A stretch of DNA of 38,477 nucleotides from a virus (IMGVR_UViG_3300020438_000003:1-38477), one strand, 5' to 3'; positions 6,541 through 13,352 are shown, counted from the stretch's first letter. Notes: generated by a model not told the origin, from the sequence alone. A program made the numbers and translations.

Positions 6541-6742
6541 TTTCGCTTAATCCCTTATGGGCTGTTTTAATTTCATCGTGCCATGTATCTATCATTTTCT
6601 GATCTTCGGGGTTGAAGTTCATTGCTGGGGCAGATTCTAACGCATGGGTGAATGTGCTATGCGTTGAGTCAACTAATTGAGCCGCCGATTGTCGCAGGGT
6701 ACAAAGGAACTCAATTAATTTTTGTTCTTGGGAAGTTGTCAT
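6530..6742 (-). CDS. Hypothetical protein, first gene of the leftward operon
   Basis: 70 aa, soluble, helical (QEQKLIEFLCTLRQSAAQL), unknown. A longer reading from 6790 would place the start on top of the promoter and operator, so I choose ATG at 6742, about 15 nt after the predicted transcription start. There is no clear ribosome-binding site. It overlaps the Rad52-like gene by 11 nt. Confidence 0.6.
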   Translation of the reverse strand: MTTSQEQKLIEFLCTLRQSAAQLVDSTHSTFTHALESAPAMNFNPEDQKMIDTWHDEIKTAHKGLSENEF

Positions 6743-6762
6743 TATGAAGTCGAAGTATCCAA

Positions 6763-6795
6763 ATCTTACTATTGATCCGTAAAGGGTCAACCCCT
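6763..6795 (-). promoter_or_regulatory. Leftward early promoter with embedded operator
   Basis: Read on the minus strand: AGGGGTTGACCCTT (6795-6782) contains the -35 box TTGACC (6790-6785), and after 16 nt the -10 TAAGAT (6768-6763). A protein bound to the 14-mer would cover the -35. It would drive the 70-aa, Rad52, SSB and sigma genes and perhaps integrase. Confidence 0.7.
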
Positions 6796-6930
6796 AAACA
6801 GAAAGAATATCAAGAGCAAAAATTGTATAAGTTAAAAACGTAATTACTAATTTTTACATTAAGTAAATTAACCTATCAGTCAACTATTTGACCTAGATTT
6901 ACTACACATTCCGACGTATTAAACATTACA

Positions 6931-7692
6931 TTAAACAAAAGATAATAATTTTGCGTGCATGTCTTCAATTTTCTTTGACAGAGGATCTTCTGAAACTTCA
7001 CGCAAACCAACGCAAGCCGGACAGCCTTTATATTTAAGTAAAATAAATTTTGCCTCTTCTAGAGTTGGTACACGCTCACCCCTCAGAATATCCTGAGCCA
7101 TAGAGGTAACATGTTTTTCTTTAACTGCTTTCATTGGGGCAGTTTTAGTGAGAGAATCCCAGCATTCCTTATTAGACATCATATTATTTTTTGCAACCTG
7201 CTTAAATGTTTTTTCTAATTCCTCGACGTAATCAGTTAAAAATTCTTTAGTCAACTTTTCTTGTTTTGTATATATAGGGTTAATTTTTTGCCTAGCTCCA
7301 AACATTGCTTGAAGATCTTGCGCCGTCGCGGGTTTACCGTCAATATTTAAAAACGGTTTAGCTTCCTTCATCTTGTCTAGTACTGTTCTTGAAAATCCCG
7401 CCCCTCTAGTAGAAGTATTGCTTTGAGTTGGTGGAAATTGATTGTTAGCTATGCAATGAATAACTGTTTCTATGCCATACCAAAACTCATTCTTTGGATC
7501 AAGGCGCGCTAATTCAAAATATGCCAATTGACTATTAAAAATGTTTATTCCTTCCGCCTTAGAAAAATCGTGAATATTTTGCTGTGAAAGATTATTCATC
7601 TCGCGCCAACGCTTAAACGCTTTACCTAAAGTTGCGCGGGCTTCTAATCTAGCTGCTTGTTCTTTTACTCTTTTGGCTTGTCGGTCTGCCAT
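6931..7692 (-). CDS. XRE-type helix-turn-helix protein, likely prophage repressor
   Basis: 253 aa. Residues about 22-65 (LGKAFKRWREMNNLSQQNIHDF ahead of NSQLAYFELAR) form an XRE/Cro-like HTH. The remaining 190 residues are helical, with a CPAC motif near the end (KYKGCPACVGLREV). No LexA-type Ser/Lys autoprotease motif is visible, so induction may not be by RecA-driven self-cleavage. It is transcribed away from the early operon at 7889 across a 196-bp control region with two perfect 14-bp operator-like words, the CI/Cro arrangement. A further site covers the leftward promoter just downstream. Function as the lysogeny repressor is inferred from position and HTH. Confidence 0.75.
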   Translation of the reverse strand: MADRQAKRVKEQAARLEARATLGKAFKRWREMNNLSQQNIHDFSKAEGINIFNSQLAYFELARLDPKNEFWYGIETVIHCIANNQFPPTQSNTSTRGAGFSRTVLDKMKEAKPFLNIDGKPATAQDLQAMFGARQKINPIYTKQEKLTKEFLTDYVEELEKTFKQVAKNNMMSNKECWDSLTKTAPMKAVKEKHVTSMAQDILRGERVPTLEEAKFILLKYKGCPACVGLREVSEDPLSKKIEDMHAKLLSFV

Positions 7693-7703
7693 TGTTACTT
7701 AGT

Positions 7704-7717
7704 AGGGGTAAACCCTT
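7704..7717 (+). promoter_or_regulatory. Operator-like 14-mer at the repressor start
   Basis: AGGGGTAAACCCTT, 12 bp upstream of the repressor ATG at 7692 and downstream of its likely promoter; suited to autoregulation. Confidence 0.65.
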
Positions 7718-7734
7718 TAACAGTTATGCGTATC

Positions 7735-7763
7735 AATTTAAAAACATATTTTTGTGATCGCAA
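7735..7763 (-). promoter_or_regulatory. Putative repressor promoter
   Basis: Minus strand TTGCGA (7763-7758), 17-nt spacer, TAAATT (7740-7735). It points at the repressor gene; the 7704 operator would lie just after the start point. Confidence 0.4.
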
Positions 7764-7783
7764 GGTTTTTTAGAATTTAGTAA

Positions 7784-7807
7784 CATTTGTGCTTTATATC
7801 ACAAATG
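7784..7807. promoter_or_regulatory. Perfect 8-bp inverted repeat in the control region
   Basis: CATTTGTG, 8 bp, CACAAATG. The TGTG-N8-CACA core has the geometry of CRP-family sites. It lies between the two divergent promoters, centred about 29 bp upstream of the 7824 -35 box. It may bind a host regulator or a second phage regulator, unlike the 14-mer operator. Confidence 0.55.
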
Positions 7808-7823
7808 AAGCATATTAGTTAAT

Positions 7824-7851
7824 TTGACATACGAAGTAATAGCGGCATACT
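7824..7851 (+). promoter_or_regulatory. Rightward early promoter
   Basis: Consensus -35 TTGACA (7824-7829), 16-nt spacer, -10 CATACT (7846-7851) within AGCGGCATACTAAA. The operator at 7873 lies just after the expected start point and runs to within 2 bp of the first start codon. Confidence 0.75.
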
Positions 7852-7872
7852 AAAGGGCACGTATTAAATAGC

Positions 7873-7886
7873 AGGGGTAAACCCTT
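7873..7886 (+). promoter_or_regulatory. Operator-like 14-mer overlapping the first early ribosome-binding site
   Basis: AGGGGTAAACCCTT ends 2 bp before the ATG at 7889, so the AGGGG part is also the only candidate Shine-Dalgarno. The preceding bases (GTATTAAATAGCAGGGG) are shared with the site at 12199. Confidence 0.7.
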
Positions 7887-7888
7887 AA

Positions 7889-8281
7889 ATGCCAGATTCT
7901 GACATCGATTTGGATAAAGAAAAACGAGCATACGAAATGTTGCGTTGGGTTCCGTATTCATTCCCCGCTGACTTCAATATGGAATTAGCCCTCTTAGGGA
8001 CATATTCAAAAGCACAAAAAGAACGCTCTGATATTGCACTTGATGAATTTGACAAAAAGCACCCTTACGAATCAAGCCCCGAACTTTCCGCATTCCGTAA
8101 ACTCGAAGATCTTGGTCGATTCAGCCAAAAAGATTACTATTCACCCCACAAAGCAAAAGAGAATTACTACACCCGTGAACTTGAAAGATATACCCGAATC
8201 GCACACAGCGGAAATAGTCCAAGAAAACAAAAGAGATTTAGAGGAGATAAAAAAACACGCCGCCTATCTAGTAACTACTGA
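7889..8281 (+). CDS. Hypothetical protein, first gene of the rightward early operon
   Basis: 130 aa, charged and soluble. The N-terminal and middle parts look genuinely coding (AYEMLRWVPYSFPADF, ELSAFRKLEDLGRFSQKDYY). The last 20 or so residues are a basic low-complexity tail that overlaps the next gene in the +1 frame. I do not recognise it. It could be a free-standing small early protein, or the N-terminal part of the ATPase if a +1 frameshift occurs in the overlap near 8175-8230. Its position directly under the main early promoter would suit an antirepressor or replication accessory protein, but there is no motif for either. Confidence 0.6.
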   Translation: MPDSDIDLDKEKRAYEMLRWVPYSFPADFNMELALLGTYSKAQKERSDIALDEFDKKHPYESSPELSAFRKLEDLGRFSQKDYYSPHKAKENYYTRELERYTRIAHSGNSPRKQKRFRGDKKTRRLSSNY

Positions 8282-9887
8282 AAAGGATCAGCAAAACCAA
8301 TTTTTCCTGTTAAGGCTGTTCGTTCAAGATTCAAACGCGCCTTTACGTGATAAGGAAATACAAGGTTATTTAATCGAAGCAAGATCAAATCTTTCTGGAG
8401 CTGCAAAGCCTAGAAGAAAAGGCGAACGGATGGATACAAGCCCAACCCCTTGGGTATGGGAAGGCGTGATTATGGCAGGGACTACAAATCTTTTAGTTGC
8501 ACCGCCGAAGGTAGGAAAATCTGCGTTAATGATTGGAATGATAGGCGCATGGTGGCGGGGTGAAAGTTCGTACTTAGGGCATCAACTCCACGGCAAATGT
8601 CCAAAGGTTTTCATTGTCGGAACTGATCAACCAGAAAACGATTGGTTTACGATTTTAAAACGTGAAAAATTAATTGACGGCAATGGAGAATTAGGCGGCC
8701 CAATTGAATGTTTATGGCATACGGGCGCACCGTTGCACCTGAACGAAAAAGGAATTGCAGAGTTAGAAACAATTGCTTCAGAAAACCCCGGAGCCTTTTT
8801 CTTGCTTGACTCCTACCACGCTTGTGTAAGTCCTCTAGGTATTGACGAATCAACAAGCGCATTTGATGGACCTGCTAGGGCGCTTGCATCGGCTCTAGCG
8901 GCTTATGGGTGTACTTTGACCATGATTCATCATACGAATAAGTCTGTTGCCGGAGGGAACGCGACAAACGCCTCTAGGGGTTCTAATGCTTTACCAGCGG
9001 CGGCAAGCTTAACGATCCTTTTAAATTGGCTTAAACAGCCCCCAGAAGGGCAAACACAAACGGACTACCGCGTCATATTAAAAACACAAGGACGCGCAAA
9101 ATCTACAACCGCCGTATTTGAATTACTTGACGAGGGTTGGATCACTCATGGTGACGGCAGCGAGGCAATGGCACAAGAAGCGCGAGCCGAAGCAGAATTA
9201 GATCTACAAGGAAGACAAGCAGATATTTTCGATTACATCAAAGACAGGTTTGAGAATGGCGGGTTTGAAGTTTCATCGACTGACCTAATAACCCAATTTC
9301 GTTTAGAGCGCACGAAGGCAAATAGAGCATTAGCGCAATTAACAAGAAAAGGATTGATTTATAAATCTGGTGAGGTTGAAGTGACTTTGGATGGAGGAAG
9401 ACCGGCGGCATTATTTAGACCTGTTACCCCCCTCCCCCCAGAAGGTGTGTTTAACGTGTCAAACGTGTTTAACCCCCCTGAACATGATGAGGTCGATTCC
9501 CCCACTTCGCGTACAGTGAGAGGTTTAACACATAAAACACGTTTAATACATTTGTGCGAGGGAGGGGGTAGTAAAACACACCCCCCAAATAGGTTAAACA
9601 CACCCCAATTAAATTCTCCTGTTGAACGTTTTTTAAATAATGAGTGGGAAGCCGGTTGGCTCATTCACGATGCAAAAGAGCTTAATAACATCACCATCGT
9701 GAAATTAGGAAACCCATTGTTAACCGTTTCAAAGTTGCGTTGGGATATTGACCTGCGCCCTTGTTTATCCCCTTTTGCTATTACTCCGTATGACAGAGAT
9801 CACGAAAATGAGAATGTGGCCACCAATGACGAACCTGACCTTTCACTCATCGATTCACCGTTACCGCCATCAACAGAGATGGATTAA
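8175..9887 (+). CDS. RecA-fold AAA ATPase, RepA-like replicative helicase or loader
   Basis: From the GTG chosen here, 570 aa. After about 85 residues of helical N-terminus comes TPWVWEGVIMAGTTNLLVA, then Walker A APPKVGKS (about 109-116), Walker B FFLLDS (about 208-213) and a sensor-like MIHHTNK (His252-253), the pattern of AAA_25/RepA-type ATPases used by phages and plasmids for replication. Residues about 350-420 form a winged helix (LERTKANRALAQLTRKGLI); the last 150 residues are low-complexity and proline-rich. The ATG at 8043 is in frame, but translation between 8043 and about 8175 looks like a shadow of the upstream gene, so GTG 8175 or TTG 8181 is preferred. No separate DnaB or polymerase gene is seen. 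Confidence 0.8.
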   Translation: MNLKDIPESHTAEIVQENKRDLEEIKKHAAYLVTTEKDQQNQFFLLRLFVQDSNAPLRDKEIQGYLIEARSNLSGAAKPRRKGERMDTSPTPWVWEGVIMAGTTNLLVAPPKVGKSALMIGMIGAWWRGESSYLGHQLHGKCPKVFIVGTDQPENDWFTILKREKLIDGNGELGGPIECLWHTGAPLHLNEKGIAELETIASENPGAFFLLDSYHACVSPLGIDESTSAFDGPARALASALAAYGCTLTMIHHTNKSVAGGNATNASRGSNALPAAASLTILLNWLKQPPEGQTQTDYRVILKTQGRAKSTTAVFELLDEGWITHGDGSEAMAQEARAEAELDLQGRQADIFDYIKDRFENGGFEVSSTDLITQFRLERTKANRALAQLTRKGLIYKSGEVEVTLDGGRPAALFRPVTPLPPEGVFNVSNVFNPPEHDEVDSPTSRTVRGLTHKTRLIHLCEGGGSKTHPPNRLNTPQLNSPVERFLNNEWEAGWLIHDAKELNNITIVKLGNPLLTVSKLRWDIDLRPCLSPFAITPYDRDHENENVATNDEPDLSLIDSPLPPSTEMD

Positions 9888-10425
9888 ATGGAGCATTTCG
9901 CAAATCGTGGATACAAGAACCGACGCGGTGAAGGTTATACACGACAAGACGCGCGAGAAGTGGGAACCGCGAGGAAATACCGTTCACGCTTGCTTAGAAG
10001 CCTTCTTGCAGGGCAAACCATACGATCCGGGGGAATATTTGGACATCGTGGACCCCCTTGTTAATTACGACCTTTTCAAACGTTGGCACGCCGTAGCTTG
10101 TGAATATCGAATGTTTTGTATGACCGAAGGCGGCGGCGTTGCGGGTTCTCTTGATTGCATATTGAGGCATAACGAAACTGGGATTTATGCCTTAGCTGAT
10201 TTGAAGACTTTGAGTAAATCAGGAAGAGATAGAGACATTTCGGCGCAACTCGGCGGGTACTTATCACTGCTGAGACATTGCCGCCCTGAAATCAAAATCG
10301 ATAAATGCTTTGGCATCTGGGCCAAGCCGAAAAAAACATGGACCACCTCTTACAACGTTCAAGAGTGCATTGATAAATACCAAAAAATAAAAACTAACTT
10401 TTTCGCAAAACAACCCCAAATTTAA
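9826..10425 (+). CDS. PD-(D/E)XK nuclease, Cas4/RecB-like
   Basis: 199 aa from ATG 9826, the Met directly before the conserved IHRY-type opening; the frame is open further upstream but that part overlaps the ATPase. Catalytic pattern: His54 in GNTVHACLEAF, Asp110 in AGSLDCIL, Asp125-x-Lys127 in ALADLKTLSK, and Gln141-x3-Tyr145 in AQLGGYLSLL. These are the RecB-family H, D, (D/E)xK and QxxxY motifs. It probably acts as an exonuclease or DNA-processing enzyme with the Rad52-like protein and SSB. No Cas4-type cluster of four cysteines is visible. It overlaps the ATPase by 62 nt. Confidence 0.85.
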   Translation: MTNLTFHSSIHRYRHQQRWIKWSISQIVDTRTDAVKVIHDKTREKWEPRGNTVHACLEAFLQGKPYDPGEYLDIVDPLVNYDLFKRWHAVACEYRMFCMTEGGGVAGSLDCILRHNETGIYALADLKTLSKSGRDRDISAQLGGYLSLLRHCRPEIKIDKCFGIWAKPKKTWTTSYNVQECIDKYQKIKTNFFAKQPQI

Positions 10426-10426
10426 A

Positions 10427-10759
10427 ATGGAACAAACCACCCTTGATTTTTCAAAGCCTGAGGAATTAAAAGAGATTGCAATGGAACAAGTAGAAGAAAA
10501 TGCTAATGAAGAATTTAAGCGCGTTGCTTTTAAAAGTATTCTTCAATTTGCCGTTAATAAGCCCTATGTAACCGCTAATGATGTCTGGGCATCGTTGGAC
10601 CTGTTAGGAATAACAACGCATGACAACCGCGCTCTTGGGCCTATTTTTAAGAAGGCTGCAAAAGATGGATTAATTGAAAAGACCAACACAACGACCAAAA
10701 GTAACCGCTGTTCTAGGCACGCCGGAGATGTGCGCGTCTGGAAAAGTCTTGTGTTCTAG
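10427..10759 (+). CDS. Winged-helix phage early protein
   Basis: 110 aa. The pattern VTANDVWASLDLLGITTHDNRALGPIFKKAAKDGLI, with a C-terminal DVRVWKSL, is a winged-helix fold found in many phage early regions next to replication and Holliday-junction genes; function is unknown, DNA binding likely. The N-terminal 35 residues are acidic. It begins 1 nt after the nuclease stop, so it belongs to the same operon. Confidence 0.7.
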   Translation: MEQTTLDFSKPEELKEIAMEQVEENANEEFKRVAFKSILQFAVNKPYVTANDVWASLDLLGITTHDNRALGPIFKKAAKDGLIEKTNTTTKSNRCSRHAGDVRVWKSLVF

Positions 10760-10793
10760 CTTGCTATGAGTTCGGACTAAGTAACGCTTGCTA

Positions 10794-10821
10794 TTGACAA
10801 AGAGTAAACCCCTAGTAAATT
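10794..10821 (+). promoter_or_regulatory. Early promoter with operator in the spacer
   Basis: TTGACA (10794-10799), 16 nt, TAAATT (10816-10821). The spacer is filled by AAGAGTAAACCCCT (10800-10813), the reverse-oriented 14-mer AGGGGTTTACTCTT. A bound repressor would sit between -35 and -10. It drives the genes from 10841 to RusA. Confidence 0.75.
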
Positions 10822-10840
10822 TAATTTACGAAATTTAAAA

Positions 10841-11182
10841 ATGAAATGCAAGAAATCAAAAAGGCCGTTTTATTTGCAATTATTGGCTTACCTTTTGTCG
10901 CCTATTCTTCTCATATTGTATCTAACCCTTTACCTGCCATTAGCCTTGATTCTGAAGATTCTAGATCGCTTGTTACTATTGCTGCGTATGCCGAACAAGA
11001 AGATCAAACCCGTTTCGGTTATTAAAAAAGTAAAAGTTCCTGAACAGGAAATTAATGATTTACTTGATCCTAATAACGATCTTTTATCAACTCTTTTAGA
11101 TGATGCGCTTATTAGAGAATCAATTATTTCGCATTTAGAAATCTGCTACAACTACCAAATCAAACAAGCAAATGACGACTGA
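10841..11182 (+). CDS. Small membrane protein with cytoplasmic tail
   Basis: 113 aa. A basic start (MKCKKSKRPF) is followed by a long hydrophobic region, about 11-50, rich in leucine and long enough for a re-entrant or two short membrane segments. After this comes a basic stretch and an acidic soluble tail (EINDLLDPNNDLLSTLLDD). I do not recognise it. Placement in the operator-controlled early operon argues against a holin and for a host-membrane or superinfection-exclusion role, but this is inference. It overlaps the next gene by 11 nt. Confidence 0.65.
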   Translation: MKCKKSKRPFYLQLLAYLLSPILLILYLTLYLPLALILKILDRLLLLLRMPNKKIKPVSVIKKVKVPEQEINDLLDPNNDLLSTLLDDALIRESIISHLEICYNYQIKQANDD

Positions 11183-11519
11183 ATACACGCCTTCACTTTC
11201 ACAAGATCTATTAAATCCATTGGCAAGGATCACCGAAGAATTTAAATCAATCAGGGAAGATGAAAAATATATAAGGATAAAAAAAGAGGCATTGTTAAAA
11301 GAGATTAATGATCATCATTTTTACGGGAATATTAAAGATAGTTATTCTGAAAATGGTATAAAAATATCTAAAAAAAATCTACCTAAAAGATATCAATTTT
11401 CTGAAGTTGTTATTGAATTAGAAACTAAATTAAACAAGCAAAAAGAATTAGAGATAGAAGATGAAATAGCTGTAAGAGAAAAGCGCGGTTTTACGTGGGC
11501 GATCACTTTAGAAAAGTGA
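11172..11519 (+). CDS. Hypothetical early protein
   Basis: 115 aa, coiled-coil-prone and charged. The block GIKISKKNLPKRYQFS, then LETKLNKQKELE and FTWAI near the end, resembles a small protein I have seen in cyanobacterial phages and prophages next to RusA; its function is unknown. Its TGA overlaps the GTG of the next small gene. Confidence 0.6.
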   Translation: MTTEYTPSLSQDLLNPLARITEEFKSIREDEKYIRIKKEALLKEINDHHFYGNIKDSYSENGIKISKKNLPKRYQFSEVVIELETKLNKQKELEIEDEIAVREKRGFTWAITLEK

Positions 11520-11647
11520 ATTTACAAGAGAAAATCAAATGCGCGGAACAGCGCAAAAAAGAACTTGATTTATTAATTAACAACTGGAGGCAACAAAGTG
11601 AAAACGAAAGAAAAACTACTAGAGGATCTAAGGGGCCAACTAGCTGA
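11516..11647 (+). CDS. Possible 43-aa protein, GTG start
   Basis: GTG at 11516 overlaps the previous stop (GTGA), giving a 43-aa basic, helical peptide (LQEKIKCAEQRKKELDLLI). The last 50 nt overlap the next gene. The coupling and coding-like first half support it, but it is short. Confidence 0.4.
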   Translation: MNLQEKIKCAEQRKKELDLLINNWRQQSENERKTTRGSKGPTS

Positions 11648-11753
11648 ACTTAATCGGGTATGGGAATTACAAGACCTTGAATTATCAAACGAGGAATACA
11701 TAAACAAATTTGACTCAATTTACGAATCAATAAAAAAACTTGAATATGAATAA
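11598..11753 (+). CDS. Small coiled-coil protein, 51 aa
   Basis: GTG start at 11598 preceded 8 nt upstream by a full GGAGG Shine-Dalgarno, one of the best in the window. The product is acidic and helical (LLEDLRGQLAELNRVWELQ), probably a coiled coil. It ends inside the start of rusA (8-nt overlap). Function unknown. Confidence 0.6.
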   Translation: MKTKEKLLEDLRGQLAELNRVWELQDLELSNEEYINKFDSIYESIKKLEYE

Positions 11754-12180
11754 CCAAATAGAAATTGAAGTAATTGGCGCCCCTGTTCCTCAAGGTTCAT
11801 TAGTAGGGAACCCGCGCTTTGGCGGCCTTAGATATACAAACGATGCTTTGCTTAAAGAATGGCGATCAAGAGTCATTGTTGCGTTAGCTGACGCGGCCCC
11901 AGATGATTGGGACCAAAACGCCCCGTTGTATGTCTCAGCTCACTTTAGATTTGTAAGACCTAAATCACATTTCGGGGTTAAGGGTTTAAGGCCGTCAGCG
12001 CCACAACATAAGGCAACGAAACCCGATCTTGATAAATTAACCCGTGGAATTGGCGACAGTATCGAACAATCAGGGATAGCTCGGAATGATAGCCAAATTA
12101 TTCGTTGGACCGTTTCAAAGATGTGGACAGACGACCAACAAGCGCCCGGCGTAAGATTAATTGTTACTATGTGTGAATAG
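11746..12180 (+). CDS. rusA: RusA-family Holliday junction resolvase
   Basis: 144 aa from ATG 11746 (a TTG two codons earlier is less likely). The conserved metal-binding run KPDLDKLTRGIGDSIEQ (Asp94 and Asp96) and the later ARNDSQI (Asp115) are the RusA catalytic aspartates. The N-terminus IEIEVIGAPVPQGSL is also typical. It cuts four-way junctions made during phage recombination and readies DNA for packaging. It is the last gene of the early operon. Confidence 0.92.
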   Translation: MNNQIEIEVIGAPVPQGSLVGNPRFGGLRYTNDALLKEWRSRVIVALADAAPDDWDQNAPLYVSAHFRFVRPKSHFGVKGLRPSAPQHKATKPDLDKLTRGIGDSIEQSGIARNDSQIIRWTVSKMWTDDQQAPGVRLIVTMCE

Positions 12181-12198
12181 CAAACAGTATTAAATAGT

Positions 12199-12212
12199 AG
12201 GGGTTTACCCTT
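12199..12212 (+). promoter_or_regulatory. Operator-like 14-mer upstream of the 56-aa gene
   Basis: AGGGGTTTACCCTT, preceded by TATTAAATAG as at 7873. TTTACC inside it could be a -35, with a weak -10 near 12226-12231. It controls the small membrane protein gene at 12264. Confidence 0.6.
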
Positions 12213-12263
12213 TACGCTATGCTTCAATAGTCAACTCGACTCGTGGAGACACGGACCTTTTAA

Positions 12264-12434
12264 ATGGCTTCTTCTTCTCTTTCTTCTCTGAACAAAGCAC
12301 CTCTATTAAAAAGAGCGCGTTCAATGCAAGTAAGACTAAATAGACTTGATCGATTCAATCAGGTTTTATTCGTTGTAACAGCATCAAGCATCTTTACAGC
12401 GTTTATTTCAAACATGAATCTTTCAGTTCTTTAA
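12264..12434 (+). CDS. Small single-pass membrane protein, 56 aa
   Basis: A short gene with its own control site upstream and a strong terminator downstream, so it is a single-gene unit. Basic N-terminus (KAPLLKRARSMQVRLNRLDR), then one membrane segment, about residues 33-49 (VLFVVTASSIFTAFIS). Topology by the positive-inside rule: N-terminus in the cytoplasm. The operator suggests repression in the lysogen and early expression on induction. Function unknown; a membrane-targeting host-takeover peptide is possible. Confidence 0.6.
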   Translation: MASSSLSSLNKAPLLKRARSMQVRLNRLDRFNQVLFVVTASSIFTAFISNMNLSVL

Positions 12435-12443
12435 ATACACCCG

Positions 12444-12467
12444 CCCCCTTTCTTAGGGGGTTTTTTT
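12444..12467 (+). terminator. Rho-independent terminator after the 56-aa gene
   Basis: Stem CCCCCT/AGGGGG with a 5-nt loop, followed by seven T. Confidence 0.9.
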
Positions 12468-12483
12468 CTTCGCTTTTATATCA

Positions 12484-12705
12484 ATGACTAAAACTAACGA
12501 CGAGAAACGCAATGAATATATAAATGGCATGGGTTGGCACTGTCCACATTGCGGCTCTAAAAATATGTCCTATGAAGATCCAAGACCCGACCCAAACCAA
12601 GGAATGATAATGATGCTTGTGAAATGTAATTCTCCGACATGTAAAAGAAGTTGGGATGAGCTTTATTCACTTACTAATGTTTTTCTAGAGGAAGGCGACT
12701 GCTAA
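12484..12705 (+). CDS. Zinc-ribbon small protein
   Basis: 73 aa. Two cysteine pairs, WHCPHCGSKN (CxxC) and KCNSPTCKR (CxxxxC), separated by about 28 residues, form a zinc ribbon. The rest is acidic. This type of phage protein often binds nucleic acid or polymerase subunits. A structured RNA candidate begins 9 nt after the stop. Which partner it binds cannot be told from sequence. Confidence 0.65.
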   Translation: MTKTNDEKRNEYINGMGWHCPHCGSKNMSYEDPRPDPNQGMIMMLVKCNSPTCKRSWDELYSLTNVFLEEGDC

Positions 12706-12714
12706 CTAACCAAC

Positions 12715-12814
12715 GCCGGGGAGCCTGAAATCGGTACGTCTTAGGACGGCACGTCATACAACACCCGATAGGGAAACAATAGGGAGCGCAATTGGTCGTG
12801 ATCCATCCCCCGGC
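12715..12814 (+). ncRNA. Candidate structured RNA, about 100 nt
   Basis: A closing stem GCCGGGG (12715-12721) pairs with CCCCGGC (12808-12814), perfect over 7 bp. Inside, ATCGG (12730-12734) pairs with CCGAT (12765-12769), enclosing CGTC-TTAG-GACG (12737-12748). A GGGAAACAATAGGG segment is left in a junction. It is in an intergenic region between a zinc-ribbon gene and the 12928 promoter. It is not a tRNA (no T-arm). It does not match a riboswitch or ribozyme that I know. Confidence 0.45.
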
Positions 12815-12869
12815 ATTTACTATGTATAGGTATTGAATATTAATTGTGAATATATTGTTACGTTCTCGT

Positions 12870-12895
12870 ATGGGTATACCCTTACTATGTATAAT
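12870..12895 (+). promoter_or_regulatory. Promoter with palindromic operator before the 46-aa gene
   Basis: ATGGGTATACCCTT (12870-12883) contains the perfect palindrome GGGTATACCC and is a variant of the 14-mer. It is followed by a consensus -10 TATAAT at 12890-12895. No good -35 is visible. Confidence 0.6.
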
Positions 12896-12927
12896 AAAGA
12901 AGTAAACAAAGCGGAGACGCTACCAAG

Positions 12928-13068
12928 ATGAACAATCCTTACACTCTTTACCAGCAAGAAGCTTTAACCTCTCTTTATAAGTCAATTCAATTCTGTGAAG
13001 AGAACAACCTTCCAACTGCCGAGCTTCACCAAGCATTAGAAAGCATAGAGAACAACAAAGCAAGCTAA
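12928..13068 (+). CDS. Small soluble protein, 46 aa
   Basis: Single-gene unit: own promoter with operator variant and consensus -10, own terminator with GNRA loop. The product is acidic and helical (YQQEALTSLYKSIQFCEENN), with no membrane segment. Small highly expressed single-gene units of this kind in phages are often host-takeover peptides, but no motif identifies the target. Confidence 0.65.
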   Translation: MNNPYTLYQQEALTSLYKSIQFCEENNLPTAELHQALESIENNKAS

Positions 13069-13074
13069 CCACCC

Positions 13075-13098
13075 GGCCCCGAAAGGGGTCTTTTTTTT
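13075..13098 (+). terminator. Rho-independent terminator after the 46-aa gene
   Basis: Stem GGCCCC/GGGGTC closed by a GAAA tetraloop, followed by eight T. Confidence 0.92.
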
Positions 13099-13193
13099 GC
13101 CTGTTCATACTAGAAAACCCCTCAACGCCATGCAAAACGTCAAGAGGTTTAATAGATACCCATCCCTAGGTGTTTAACTCTTAATTGCATAGA

Positions 13194-13352
13194 TTAAGGG
13201 CAATTCAAGTCTAGCGAGGATAAGGTGACGGGGATCGCCTTTAATACTTTAGACATATTAAGTTTTTTTAAATGCAGCTCTAATTGTTTTTGCTGCTTTT
13301 TTATGTTCCGGCAATGTGAACAATCACAAATCAATATTTCTTCTTTCTGCAT
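13194..13352 (-). CDS. Possible 52-aa cysteine-containing protein
   Basis: A minus-strand frame of 52 aa with an N-terminal CDCSHC cluster (CxCxxC), then a lysine- and glutamine-rich helix (NIKKQQKQLELHLKKLN). The cysteines could bind zinc. It is divergent from the gene at 13392. A weak hairpin with a short T run lies after it, near 13110-13140. No homologue recognised. Confidence 0.45.
   Translation of the reverse strand: MQKEEILICDCSHCRNIKKQQKQLELHLKKLNMSKVLKAIPVTLSSLDLNCP

Noticed and set aside
7330-7346. Another operator copy (GCGGGTTTACCGTC)
   Set aside because: It lacks the AGGGG and CCCTT ends, lies in the middle of the repressor coding region, and is a weak match.
8043-8175. N-terminal part of the ATPase from ATG 8043
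   Set aside because: Translation in this stretch looks like a frame shadow of the coding 7889 gene; a GTG or TTG near 8175 is a better start.
12715-12814. tRNA or tmRNA
   Set aside because: There is a 7-bp closing stem, but no T-arm (GGTTCRAATCC), no anticodon arm at the right place and no D-arm on either strand.
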